64,000 nucleotides of DNA from Selaginella moellendorffii. Lineage: Eukaryota; Streptophyta; Lycopodiopsida; Selaginellales; Selaginellaceae. The stretch covers positions 567,495-631,494 of the forward strand of contig NW_003314283.1 in NCBI RefSeq assembly GCF_000143415.4. Direction: 5' to 3'. This document shows, piece by piece, positions 22,340 to 34,256 of this stretch. The position numbers and the translations under genes are program-made. The notes beneath the pieces were generated by a model that saw only the letters and a program-made list of their open reading frames with translations, made no database searches and was not told the DNA's origin. Positions within the stretch are counted from its first letter, which is position 1. Each line of letters begins with the position of its first letter.

Positions 22340-22860
22340 AAACTTGGGTGGGAGCTTTGGTAGAAGATGAATGTGAAGACTTTCCTAAAGTGCTTGCTTC
22401 TTTTCATAAAGTTTTTGAGATTGAGAAGAGTTCATAACAGTTGCTTTGTGAGCTTTTCCTCTTTCTGCAAGGCAGCAACAAATTTATACTTGATTACACA
22501 ATGCAATTCAAGCACTATTGGAAGATTTGTCAAGCGAAGGAGGTGACAAATGAAGAAAATTTAATTATCTCTACTTATGTGACTAAGCTCAAGTTAGGGA
22601 TTCAATAAAAGGTGGCCAAGTGACATCATTCCAAGTGCAGTGACATGTATAACTATGATTGGAGATTGAGAAGGATTTGATGTAAGAGCTAAGTGTTTCT
22701 AGTATGGTAGAGATGTTTGGACTGTCTCCTATTATGGCAGTGTATGCCATCTTTAGAACATAGCCACCCACCCCTACTTTGACGCCATCATCAGCACCAG
22801 CAACAAACATTTCTATTCCCATCATCAATTTGGCCATATCAAAACTTCAACAATACAAGA
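22340..22860 (+). mobile_element. Retrotransposon gag-like remnant
   Basis: Plus-strand frame pieces QTWVGALVEDECEDFPKVLA and LQGSNKFILDYTMQFKHYWK resemble the retrotransposon gag domain, where an aromatic/acidic start is followed by 'L.QG...V..Y...F'. Frame is lost at several stops. Probably Ty3/gypsy type, but the fragment is short. Confidence 0.45.
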
Positions 22861-25130
22861 CTCTATTATTGCAATAATTTAGCAACAATAGCAAGAGCAG
22901 CTTTTGGAGGAACTCTAAGCTTTTAGGGTACAAGCCTCTTCTTGCAAGCCATCTCATTATTGTTCACATTGTGATTCCTAGACTCCAATATGCTTTACAA
23001 GAATGTCATTTGCATAATAATTTCTTCTCAGTTATCTAACAGCCACTTTTGTCCATGAAGAACACATCTTCACTATCAAATACCACCACAACATCATTAT
23101 TGCATATTTTAACTATGGATATCAAGTTTCTTTTGAGTGAAGAGTTCCACTACCTTGGATCCCAAAATGAGTGTCACTATGCAAGACCATTTTCTTGGAT
23201 CCATATGCAAACTTATACTACTCAAGCATAAGTTTATCTATGGTTATGAGATATCTTGAGTCTAAAAATCATGGTTGTTCAACCTCTATATTGTGACTTT
23301 CTTCCTTAATCTCGTCCAATAGCTTTTATTATAACTCATTTAAGTTTGTCATTGCATCATTTGGGCGATCTTGGGCCCAATGCCCAATCTACTAACACAA
23401 CTTGCACTAGTTATGATGAAAGATATGCCTTGTTACTCCATAGCCATAGCACCATTAACTAACTATATTGCCTTAATTTCCCTGACTTCTACAATCATCA
23501 TTTAGGCTATCTTAGGTCTAATGCCCAATCTCCTAACATAGCTTATGCTAGTTATAATGAATACACTTTATGTTGCTTTGTTTACTACATCACATCCCTA
23601 TCCTTAGCAACTTTGTTTTGTATTTGTTCCAGCCAAAGCCCTTATTGACTCTCTTTTGGTGTACACACTATGAGATTACCCTATTCGAATTTATAAATTC
23701 TAACACCATGTTATGAAACCTCAAAATTAGGACAGAAAAACCCATATATCATGTGTGTGTGTGTGTGCTTGGCTTATTCTACTTTAACATGGGCAATAAT
23801 TGGGCATTTGAGCTCCAATGTGGAGCACCACCCTTGCACTTGTTGCAATAATATGTATTATAAGATTAGTTCTAGGGCAATTGTTAATGGATTTTAGGTG
23901 TTCTAAGTTAGACCAACACTATCTCATGGATGTTCTTATGGACATTGTGAGTTCCACTTTGGAGTGCCACTTATAATACTTACTATGAGGAAATTTTTTG
24001 TTAATTAGTCCCTTAAGACATTTTTTTCTCACTACTATATTAATAGGAGATTGATACTTCTTGATTGGTTCCTTATTGACTTAGTTGGGCACATAATTTA
24101 TTTGTTATGGATTTTTGGCAAGTATCATTAAGATATTATATATTATCCCATATTACTGCTTGTTCTACATACTAACCTATTAACCAATTGTGTGAAATAA
24201 TGAAACATGTGCAATTTTGTTATCACCTTAAGAAATGCCCTCACCTCAATTAAGACCTCTCACGGCCACTCTTCACTAATAAAATACTTGTTTAGACTAT
24301 TAAATGTTTATATTGAATTTTTGGTTTGCTTAAACAAACCTGTAGGGGGGCTGAGATGGTAGTGGATATACCTAGAATATGCTTAGATATTCTAGCATAT
24401 TTTACCATCTAATGGTTGTTATTATTTAGATTAATTTTGTATTTATAATTTATAAACATGTTTATAATTTATAAACTTTCTTAAACCTTTTCTAGTATAT
24501 TCTTTCTTATTTTATCATCTAATGGTTGATATAGTTTGATGTTTATAAATTACAAGCATGCTTATAATTATAAAATTTATTCAATCAATTGAATTATAAT
24601 ACTACTATTAAGCAAACTAAATATTGCTACATGCAATGTGTAGCAATTTATTTAAATATAGGTTTATCTAGTTTGGGAAAGTGAAGTTAACTTCTTGTAG
24701 AGTTAAGCGGATATGTCAGATATAATTTTCTCAAAGTCAATGCAAGAGGACAACAAGTAGTGTTGAAAGCCTACTTATAGAGTATTATTCATTGCCACTA
24801 TCTCACTACACCAAGGTAAGCCTATGATCATTGGCCAATGAAAGCAAACCACAACCACAAGTAACAATTGGAATATAAGTCATAGCCCTAGATTTCCAAT
24901 TGATATTGTACATAAAAGAGGCCAAGAGATCAAGGAGTAATGTTTTCCCCTATCACAGTTTGATTGCCATTCAAATTCTATATGTACTTTACCACAGCTA
25001 GAGCTGGAAGTTTGGATTTAAACATAAGAAGAAGATAATCATTGTGATAAAAGTTTTTACTTCCATATTCTTCCATCAAAAGAACAGAATACATTTAATA
25101 AAAAGACTAGTAAAAGATAACATTTTGGTT
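22861..25130. repeat. AT-rich repeat-derived region
   Basis: No gene visible. It contains a TG microsatellite (23,752-23,767) and the segments at 23,720-23,870 and 24,310-24,600 that are shared with 14.8-16.1 kb. It ends about 120 bp upstream of the CNX1 start. Confidence 0.45.
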
Positions 25131-25251
25131 AAGGTGTCAGATATATAATATTGTCATCAATTTAACTTCCACTAATCTATATTCTCTACAATCCAACGGT
25201 CCAAAGTATTTTTGTACATAAAAAGAGCGCCCCCATTTGAATTGGGCGAGG

Positions 25252-28001
25252 ATGGACGAGGGTTTGTGTGGGAGCGCCATGGCCGCGGCGACGGCATCCT
25301 TGTCCATGGTCTCTGTCGCCGAGGCCGTGTCTCTAGCGCTCTCCGTGGCCGCCAGGCGAGAGCCAGTGGAGATCGAGCTGCTCCAAGCGCTGGGACTCAT
25401 TCTCGCCGAGGATTTGCAAGCATCCGATCCGCTGCCGCCATATCCAGCTTCCGTCAAGGTATGAGGCTTTCGCTCTGTGAGAATTTCGCTTAGAATTTTC
25501 CCAGGATGGCTATGCTGTTGTGTCGTCGGATGGTCCGGGTGATTATCCAGTGGTGGCCGAAGCACGAGCTGGCCTCGATGCGGAGGGCATCACCTTAGAA
25601 TCCGGGACTGTTGCGTACATCACTACTGGAGGTACTGTATGTGCGTTCTCACATTTCACATTTTTCTTATTATGTGAAGAACGTTTCCAGGACCAGTGCC
25701 TCGCGGTGCTGACGCTGTTGTCCAGGTGGAGAATACGTGCATTGTTTCTGATCCTCGCGATGGAAAGAAGAAAATCCGCGTCCTGTCCGGTGCTAGCCAA
25801 GGCCAAGATATACGCCCTGTGGTATGGACTTTCTACTTGTAAGATCCTTTCACTTTTTAGCTAGACTTTTTTTTCTTCTAGAATCTAGACAATGAATGGT
25901 GGAGGTGAAATTTTTTATTTGTATATGCTTTTGATTTGGTTGGGAACTTTGCTTTGTTCCAGGGTTTTGATGTTGCTAAAGGAGACAAAGTTCTATCAGC
26001 CGGTGACAAGCTAGGTCCTGCGGAAATAGGCTTGCTTGCAAGCGTTGGGACTACGAAGGTCAAGGTAGAAAGCTGCAATGTTTTTATTTCTTTCATTGTG
26101 TTTTACTGTCTTGTGTTTTCAGGTGTTTCCTCGTCCCACGGTTGCTATACTGTCCACCGGAGACGAATTAGTGGATTATTTCGAGAAAGATTTGCAGAGA
26201 GGCCAGGTGATAACATGACGTCCAGTTCTGTTGTTTAAACCTGGCTTTTTATTTTGCGTAGATTCGGGATTCAAACAGACCTATGCTTATTTCAGCTGTT
26301 CAAAATCATCAATGTACCTGTATAGACCTTGGAATCGCTCGAGATACTGAAGCAGCGATAGAAGCAAAGCTTGTTGAAGCCATTGCTCGGGGTGTCGATG
26401 TTCTCATAACAACAGGTGGTGTTTCAATGGGGGACAGGGATTTCGTGAAGCCGAAACTTGCTGAAAGGGGAACGGTCTATTTCAACAAGGTTAGCTTTGG
26501 ACAAAACTTTTGTTTTGTTTTGTGCTAACTGTTGGCTCAGGTCAATATGAAACCAGGAAAGCCACTGACGTTTGCAACAATCGATATCACCTCAGCCCCA
26601 GGAAACATCAAGAAAATGCTTGTTTTCGGCTTGCCTGGAAACCCTGTCAGTGGCATGGTGACTTTCGATCTTATTGCACTTCCAGTTTTGAGATACATGT
26701 CCGGACAGTCTGACGTTATGCCTTGCAAGTAAGCTTCTGCCAAGTTCCAGAATACATTCGAATGACACTTTGTTTTATGTAGAGTTCAAGCTAAAATACG
26801 TGAGCCAATCAAGCTTGATGCAACGAGGCCAGAATATCATCGCGCTATTTTACAATGGGAAGACAGTGAGATTCAGTCGGGGTACGTAACTCTGGGCTTC
26901 AGCATTTTTTCAGTTAATGATTGTCACACGCGGCCAGGTTCGTTGCAGCGAGCACAGGTCGACAGGCTAGCAGTCGCCTCTTAAGTATGAAGTCTGCAAA
27001 CGCGTTACTCGAGCTTCCGAAAGGGCATGGAGTCCTAAGCGCTGGATCTCTTGTTTCTGCAATCATAATCAGGGATATCAAGAGCAAAACTCTGCCGCCT
27101 TCTTCGACAAAACCAGTGGAAACCTCAGACGCGAGCAAGCCAGGCGTGAAAGTTGCTATTTTAACCGTGAGCGACACCGTGTCCTCGGGAAACGGTCCTG
27201 ATCGAAGGTAAAAGCTGGACAAACTTTTTTGTTTTTTTTCACCATTGTTTCGTTTCTATCCAGTGGACCAAGGGCCGTCCAGGTGATCGATTCACTCTCG
27301 AAAAGCCTGGGAGGAGCGAAAGTGGTAGCCACAGCCATCGTACCAGATAGCATACCAAGAATACAGCAAGTGCTCGAAGATTGGAGTGACAATCAACGCA
27401 TCGATCTCATACTAACCACCGGTGAGTGATCAAACGTTCTGGCCGGAGTTCTAAACGAGACGAGTACTATCAGGAGGAACTGGCTGTACACCAAAGGACG
27501 TAACCCCGGAGGCCACAAGGGCGGTACTGCAAAAGGAGGCGCCTGGTCTAGCCACCGTAATGCTGCTCGAAAGCCTCAAGGTAGATTCTATTCTATCCTG
27601 TTGCTACCACTTAGATCCATTACTTTTCTTTTTAGGTGACTCCAACAGCAATGCTCTCGAGGGGCGTGGCTGGGATCCGTGGCTCCACTCTGGTATGTTT
27701 TCATACTCCCATCCATCATCTGGACTAAAGAAGCTCGCTATTTTTTTTAATTTTTTCTTTTTTCGCTTGATTGTCACAGATAATAAACATGCCTGGAAAT
27801 CCCAACGCAGTGGCGGAATGCATGCAAGCATTGCTGCCGGCGCTGCCGCATGCGTTGAGGCAGGTTCGCGGTGACAAGAGAGAGAAGCACCCTCGCCATT
27901 CTCCTCATCACCAAGACACAGCTTTAGATCCTAAAGATGTCTGGACAAGGAGCTTCGTTGCTGCACAAGGCGGAGAAATGGGATGCTCGTGTTCCCATTG
28001 A
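25252..28001 (+). CDS. CNX1: Molybdopterin biosynthesis protein CNX1 (MoeA-MogA fusion)
   Basis: About twelve exons, ATG 25252 to a stop at 27999-28001. The N-terminal E (MoeA-like) domain shows [87 protein letters not shown] and [17 protein letters not shown]. The C-terminal G (MogA-like) domain shows [38 protein letters not shown] and the [20 protein letters not shown] helix. The G domain adenylates molybdopterin and the E domain inserts molybdate, completing molybdenum cofactor. The E-then-G order is the plant order. The protein ends in a His- and Cys-containing tail (GEMGCSCSH). Key motifs are intact in both domains. It converges on DRC2, the two stops being 80 bp apart. Confidence 0.95.
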
Positions 28002-28081
28002 GTTTCTACGCAAGAATCAAGAGCATCTTTGCAAAGTTTGCTTGCTTTGGTTTGATCAAAATAAAACCATACCACGCTGGT

Positions 28082-30422
28082 TTATGCTTGCGCTCTGCCA
28101 AATGGAGTGACCATCTATAGATATACAAATAATGGATTAAAACCTTGGCAAGATAAAAGAGGCAGAAATGGAAAGCAAAGAAAAGAGCAAGATGGTAGAA
28201 TGGAAAGCCAAAATAATAAAAATGGAAAGAATGGAAAGAAGAGAAACTAGGCAACTTACCATGAGTGTGTTCATTGGACCTTTGAGAGCATTCTCATTCA
28301 CAGTGATACCATCCAAGTATTGCTGCAGTGCAGTTTGGAGCCTCATGTTCTCAGCCAAGACCCGCTTCTTTTCCAAGTCTAGTGTCATTTTATCCAGGAG
28401 AACCTTTGACAAGAAGCAAACAAAAACTGAGAGTTCGCATCACAGTGGAGAGATTTACCTTGTTGTATCGCTTTTGAAACCGAGCGAGGTAGTTCCACTC
28501 CTCGACTTCGACCCCGGAGCTATCAGTTGCATATGCGGCCACCCGGTAAGTTTCGGCTGCTTTCTTCTGTGTATCGTGGAACTTCAAAACCCGTGGCTTG
28601 TCTGCAATAGTGACGCTTTTCTTCTTTGTTGCCTCGACGCTGCTGCTATCAGGTAGAACGGCGGCCGTTTCTGTATGCCAACGGGTGTGAGTACGAGTTC
28701 CAATCCAATCTGACAAAGCTCACCATCCACTTCCGGCGGTCCCAGCAACGGATCGAATGGAAAGATTTTCTCCTGCTCGGTTTCCAGCTGTTTGAAAAGA
28801 TGTTAAAAGCGTGAAGATCCTTTGTGAGCAGTACCTTCTTACCTTGCTGTTCACGTCTCCAAATCTCATGATCCGCTGCGAAAGTTTGAGCAGCGACGTC
28901 AGCTCTATGCTTATGTCTTCACTGGTTTTTGAGATGTCCTGCAGCAGCGCAATCGGTGATTAGTCTCCATCTTTCAGGCAAAAACTCCATACTTTTAACT
29001 TCTCGTGTTCGCAATTCCTGAATCTCAACAGCTTCTTCTTGAGGCCCTGATAGTGCCCGTTTACGTAATCCTTCTGATCTCGAAGAGCCTTGTTGATTCC
29101 ATCCCACTCTCGGCTGTGAAGTCGCATCAGTACGAAGCTAGTTCGCGATGACTCAACCACCTGTTGGTTCCAATCTTCGCTCGCCAGTAGGATATGTTGT
29201 CATGTATATACATGAGCTTTCTCATTCTTTGTTCAATCAATCTTGCCGTCACCTTGTCCTTGTCAATCATCTTCTTAAACGCCTGTGTCTTGGTCTCTGT
29301 ACTCGACAAGTAGTCCTGAAAACAGCTATAATCAATCAGTTGGAATATTAGAATATCGAAAGCTCACCTGGTGCGTGTGCTCCAAACGTCTCTCTAAATC
29401 CTCAATGGCGTTCTCCAGTGAGATTTTGAGAACGTTGTATTCTTCCATATTTTTGTTCTGTAAAAACAAAAATGGACAATGAACACAGCTGAATGGCAAC
29501 GACATGGAATACCCGCATTTCTTCCCGACTAGCCTCGTACTCGTGACGTAGTTCCCCTTCGTGCTCTTTAAATTGCGCTTCCACTGTGTCCATCATGTCA
29601 TTTAACATCTGTATAGCAGATCAAAGTTGAAGGCTAAGAAACAGAAACTTCTGACAGTCTTACTTGCTTTTGTTTGTCATGAACCCGCATCATCTCCGCT
29701 TTCTCGTTATTAAAATCTGAAGCAAGGTTTTTCAGGCGTTCTTCAAAGTTGTCACCCATATCCTGCGGGTAAATAAACCCTTAGTTAAAAAGAGAAAACT
29801 GCCAGGAAGTACTTTTGTTCGAACGTAATGTAGATCTATCAAGCCATCGAGAACTTGCAAATGCTTGCTGAAAGATGAACGATGCTGTTCTTCGGACTCT
29901 TCCAGTTCTTGAAATAGGGATGCAAGGACATTGTTCTTCCTTTCAACCTGTTGACGGTTTCGTCAGGAAAAATGCCGGAAAGAAAACAATCAACACACCT
30001 GATAGTCATGTTCCCGAGCTAGCTCAGTGACTTCCTCCCGGAGCTCTTTTGTCCTCGAAACACGAAGGATCTTCCTCCACTGAGCGTGGATTTCGACCAA
30101 GTTTTCCTTCGTGTACCGCTCTTCTCTTTCCTGACATACATTTCAGCATCAACAGACTCGTAAATCAATAACCGGTACCTGGAGCTGCTTCAAACGTAAT
30201 AGTTGCTCAGCTTCCTTCTTCTTCCGCGTTTCTTCAGCCTGCACAACACATCAACAGCTGCGAAGAAAAAGCATGTCGTTTCACCTTGAGAGCCAGCTTC
30301 TGTGCTTTTAATTTCTTCTCTTCGGGAGTCAGCTTCTTCTTTCCCTTCCCTCCCTGTTTTCCAGAACCAATAATCTTTAGGACTTGGGAGCTCACAAGCT
30401 AGATTACCTTCTTCTTCGCCAT
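28082..30422 (-). CDS. DRC2: Dynein regulatory complex subunit 2 (CCDC65/DRC2), flagellar
   Basis: Minus strand, ATG at 30420-30422, about a dozen short exons, stop TAA at 28082-28084 after a small last exon. The N-terminus is lysine-rich (MAKKK, then GGKGKKKLTPEEKKLKAQ), as in DRC2 proteins. The rest is almost entirely coiled coil: TKENLVEIHAQWRKILR, VERKNNVLASLFQELEESEE, NVLKISLENAIEDLERRLEH, STETKTQAFKKMIDKDK, then near the end FQKRYNKV and MTLDLEKKRVLAENMRLQ followed by LQQYLDGITVNENAL. The last block corresponds to the conserved 'FWKRYNKV.LE...LRE.L.QYLDGISV' region of DRC2. DRC2 is part of the nexin-dynein regulatory complex linking outer doublets of motile axonemes. In a land plant this points to flagellated sperm. 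Seed plants without swimming sperm are expected to lack it. Confidence 0.88.
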
Positions 30423-30601
30423 GCGTGAGAACAGAAAGCCAGTGCTTTTACCGGAAATCTCTCGCCCAATTGGCCCAACCAGGACGTGACACGTGGCAGT
30501 AACTCACAAACAAAGAGGTCACAAGTTCACGAGAGACTTTAAAAACATTCTCTTCTCGTACGCTATATCACCAGATGAATGTCAGCCTGAAACTGAGAGC
30601 T

Positions 30602-31482
30602 CTACCTGGGTAGAATAACATTATCTTCGAGTGCTTCTTCTTGACAAGGATCGAGCGGAGAGTTTGTGACAGCAGCCGGTGTGTACGCCATCGTGGGAAG
30701 CGTAAGCTTTCTCGGGGGATTCTTGTCTTCGAGCAAAATCAGCTGGCCTGAAAAGGAGATCATGCGTTAGCTTGAAACGATTCCTTTTTCTTACGTACCA
30801 TCATGCCTTACGGAGATCTCTCGTATTTGCTTGACAGCACCAGTGACATAGTCGTTGAAAATCCTCACCTCCATATTCCCTTCGAGGTAGACTCTACGTC
30901 TGTGCACAACGTTAGCAGCACAGCATAGAAGTTCTTCTTTTCTTACCCTTTACTGATTTGCCTCGCGATCTCTCGAAGGCGTTCCGGGTACACAGCCACT
31001 TTGTGCCACTGGATCTGCTCGGGGTAATTCGGTGGCCTGATAAGGCCCGAGGTTCCAATGGAGAACAAAGTGAGAGCTCTCCCATCGCCGAGAATTTTTT
31101 CGAACGGACCAAACCCGACTTGTCCTACGAGCACTGCCTGGATTCAAACAAAAATCAAGCATGGCCAAAGGAACAACGAAAGAATGGAGAGAACTTCATG
31201 ACAAAAAATTTCCCAAAAGAACGATCACTGCGACGAACCTTGTAGAGTCCAAATGTGTTGTACGTCGCGGATCGTGAGAAGTTCTTGTCCTTCGTTGTCT
31301 CATCCCCGTTGTACAGATTATCTTCGCTGTCGGTCTCGAACTGCGTGGAGCAAAATCTCGCAGCAGATCGCCGATGGCCTACGACGATCGACACAAATGC
31401 AGCATTGCGATCGCGATGCAGCGGCAAGCAAACCTGGAAGCAGCGCCAAGCATCGCAGCGCGCGATTGACACGCCCGCTCAT
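30602..31482 (-). CDS. Mitochondrial single-stranded DNA-binding protein (OB fold)
   Basis: Minus strand. ATG at 31480-31482 starts a 49-nt exon (MSGRVNRALRCLALLP) followed by a 55-bp intron. This splicing joins an Arg/Ser-rich presequence HRRSAARFCST to the main body. The OB-fold SSB region shows AVLVGQVGFGPFEKILGDGR, LTLFSIGTSGLIRPP, IQWHKVAVYPERLREIA and RRVYLEGNMEVRIFND, matching bacterial-type SSB beta strands ('WH.V.V...L.E.A...KG..VYVEG'). The C-terminus ends EDNVILPR with a TAG at 30602-30604 and lacks the acidic DDDIPF-type tip of bacterial SSB, as is usual for plant organelle SSBs. Expected role: binding ssDNA during mitochondrial replication and repair. It is head-to-tail with DRC2, and divergence from no other gene is visible. 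Confidence 0.85.
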
Positions 31483-31747
31483 TCCAAAACCCCCAAAACC
31501 CTAGAAATAAAATCTTGGAAGGGAAGAACACCTCTTTTGTTCTATTACATTGTATACAATGAACTTCATCGAAACTTCTTCCTTGCAAAATCACAAGGAG
31601 AGAGAACAAGAGAAAAAAAAAGGATCTCTGTACTGCTGCTTGAGAACAAACCTTCTTTGTTTCTTCTATCGTGGTCAATCAAAACTGCGGCTCCTCTCGA
31701 TTTTTCCCTCTGTACAAACACGAATCCAGTCGATCGATTCGCGACTT

Positions 31748-32592
31748 TCAAGCCAGGAGCCAGAAGTTCTTCTGCCATTTGGAATTGATGAGATAGCCAC
31801 CGACCTTTTTGCTTTTCCTCCTCACCGCTAGCGTCAAGCACTCGGCGTTTTGTATACAGTAGTCGATTAGACCATCGCCAGTGAGCCTGAGAAATCTGGA
31901 AAGCGCAGGTGTTAGCCTGTGAAACGAAGAAACGAGAAGATAGTGGGCTCTTACCTCCACAAAAATCCGAATTTTCTTTGGCCAAGAACAAGCACCGAAG
32001 CCTCGAGCTTCTTGGCTTGGCCGACAATCATCGGCCCCTTGTCTCCTTCTACAACCAGAGTTTCCACTTCAATCTGCGAGGAAAAAGAAAACTCCACGCG
32101 TTTAGAGCGACACAACTGAGGAAAAGAACTCTTTTTTCACCTCTGGCCTCCGCTCCAAGCAAAGATCCTTGAGCGTGTTTAGAACTTGATACCCCTTTGC
32201 TTCGCCTCGAAACTTGGTCTTCCCTGCAGCGGACAATGCAATACCAGAAGGTGTGAGACAAAGAAAATGAAAGAACTTCGAACTTCATCGAAATCCATAC
32301 CTTGAGAGACATAGAGGAGAGTCACCACATCCAGCTTGTGGACAATGTGCGAGAGAGCCCAAAGAAGTGCCAGTCTCGCTTCGCTCGATTGATCCACCAC
32401 TACAATCACCCTCTTCACCGAAGCACCAGATTTCTCGTGAGCCGACGGTGTCCAGTCCTGGCTGTTGACGCTTCCGCAACTGCTGGTGCTAGCTCGACCA
32501 CAGTTCCCTGTTATCGGATTGCTCTCGCTGGACGACCTTCGATGGCCTCGCTTGAACGACGAGTAGAGTCTTGTGAGCGCTGCTCCCGCCAT
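31748..32592 (-). CDS. Universal stress protein (USP) domain protein
   Basis: Minus strand, ATG 32590-32592, at least three exons, stop at 31748-31750. After a Ser-rich leader (TRLYSSFKRGHRRSSSESNP) the USP fold begins with VKRVIVVVDQSSEARLALLW and ALSHIVHKLDVVTLLYVSQ, a classic beta1-alpha1-beta2. It continues with VETLVVEGDKGPMIVGQAKK and ASVLVLGQRKFGFLWRFLRL. The ATP-binding G-x2-G-x9-G(S/T) motif is not conserved (GQRKFGFLWRF), suggesting a non-ATP-binding USP. The C-terminal part, AECLTLAVRRKSKKVGGYLI and on, is as in plant USP-like adenine-hydrolase-superfamily proteins. Its role is probably stress-related, with no specific ligand visible. An in-frame ATG further upstream cannot be excluded. 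Confidence 0.75.
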
Positions 32593-33198
32593 GCTGGGCA
32601 ATTCCTCCTCGCGCAGCCCTGGGAGAGAATGAAGATAATCTTCTCGTGAGTACTGAAAAACCAGAGCAGCAGCAGAGGTTTTCAGGGGCTCTGTGGCGCT
32701 AGGAGAAAAAAAGCAAAGTGACAGAAGTCCCTTTTAAGCAAGACGAGAGACCAGGAAAAAAAAAAGCGTATAAAACTAGTAGAAAGAAACGTGAGGAAGA
32801 CAATCCACAACTCGGCCACTCACTTGATTTCCCCGACTAGAAAACTCACAGCGTGCGGCTAAGTCGCTCTTGGAGGACAATCACAAACCGGAAAATCAAC
32901 AAAACCAGACGAGGGGACGCAAAGTTTCCTCACTGTAGCTACCACGAACAAAGGATTTCTCCCAAGTGTTCATGTAGCACACACGACGACGACGGACACG
33001 TCCTTTTCTTCACATGACGCAGCAAAATGAAGAACACAGTGGCCCACTCCAGAGAAGATAAGAGTTTTTTCTTCGCACGACCAAGACATCGCAAGAAGAA
33101 AAATCAAAAACCATCAAGAAGGCAGGAAGAAAAAAAGAAAGAAAGAAAGAAGCCAAGGAATCACACCAACCATAGCAATTGGGGCTCTGGCTAATGTT
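32593..33198. other. Intergenic, no gene seen
   Basis: 5' flank of the USP gene. It contains a purine-rich GAAA/AAGA stretch near 33,120-33,155 and no recognisable frame. Confidence 0.5.
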
Positions 33199-33680
33199 TT
33201 AAGTGAAAGCTTTAAGCACTGCTTCCACTGAGAAGTACAGCGCTGTTCCCTGTACAAAAGGAATCAAAAGTCCGGCAGGGAAGAACAGGAAAAATTCTCG
33301 AGCAAGGCAGCAAACGGAGACGATGACTTTGCACCAAGGGAGCGTCCTTCGTACAGAAGGATCGCCGATTTCTTTAAGGTGAAAAGAGGGATTCTTGCGT
33401 CGAATGCACGCCAGATCCGTCACATACCAGGTGAAACCAGGCAAACCAGGCAAGGCAGGCATTGTTTAATCGCGATTCGCGACCTGTCACTAATCAGGGG
33501 CGCACAGGGATAAGAAAATCTCACCATCTGCTTAAATCGGTAGCTAGCGCGACGCGGACGTGTGAATTTCCCCACCGGCGCGACGCCCTGGACGTGCTCC
33601 ACGCACGCCGCCGGCGCTGCCGCGGTCAGTCCGCCATCGCCATCGCCAATAATCGCCAAGAACCCTAAATTTGCTTTCAC
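33199..33680 (-). CDS. Hypothetical small protein, gene model uncertain
   Basis: Two overlapping minus-strand frames could be exons of one gene. The upstream one (from 33680) reads GGLTAAAPAACVEHVQGVAP, then KFTRPRRASYRFKQM, with a possible donor ATG|GTGAGA. The downstream one ends at 33199 and contains WYVTDLACIRRKNPSFHLKE and VCCLAREFFLFFPAGLLIPF, a hydrophobic stretch that could span a membrane. I could not find an acceptor that joins the two in frame, and I do not recognise the protein. A single transcript would settle whether this is coding. Confidence 0.3.
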
Positions 33681-33786
33681 GAGACCTAGATTCTAGTATA
33701 TGCTTTTACTTTGAATTTGAATTTTCCAGGAGGTCGGTAGACCATCACTCTTGAATCAATGCAATCACTTCCAAGCTGATAAATTG

Positions 33787-33882
33787 ATCGATTTTAATGT
33801 TCTTGGGGTCTATGACTATGATCTGGCCATCGCGCAATCGATCGGTTTTAATGTTCTTGGGTCTATCACTATGATCTGACTC
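33787..33882. repeat. Tandem duplication of ~45 bp, two copies
   Basis: GATCGATTTTAATGTTCTTG followed by GGGTCTATGACTATGATCTG is repeated almost exactly about 50 bp later as GATCGGTTTTAATGTTCTTG plus GGTCTATCACTATGATCTG. It is intergenic, 3' of the chitinase gene. Confidence 0.85.
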
Positions 33883-34256
33883 GTAGCTCGCCACACCAAA
33901 AGTGTGACAATCGCATGATCGAGCTCATGAATCGCGAATTTATATGAGAGTGGCCGTGCGATACGGAGCCGGGAGTGGCAGCATTTGATCTAGGCAGGCA
34001 TCTAAGCATCGCCCATCGCTTGTTCTAAATCTCTGTTGATAGCAAGGACGGGGTACACTGCTGGGGGTCACGAAATTTTTAATTAGATCTACTGTGACAA
34101 GGTCGCGCTGCTTTAATTCGATGACCGTGACACTCCAGATCCAGGAAGAACTGGTCAAGTTGATAACATTCTCACTTCCACTATGCATTGGAAGAACAGT
34201 GAATTGATAAGAGAAGAGAAGAGATTCCTTCTCATTTTTCCTGTTGATCACATCTA

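Noticed and set aside
14640-25130. AT-rich block considered as an organelle DNA insertion
   Set aside because: No plastid or mitochondrial gene or rRNA/tRNA cluster is recognisable; retrotransposon fossils explain it better.
29148-29482. Plus-strand frames across the DRC2 introns
   Set aside because: They are antisense to well-supported coiled-coil exons.
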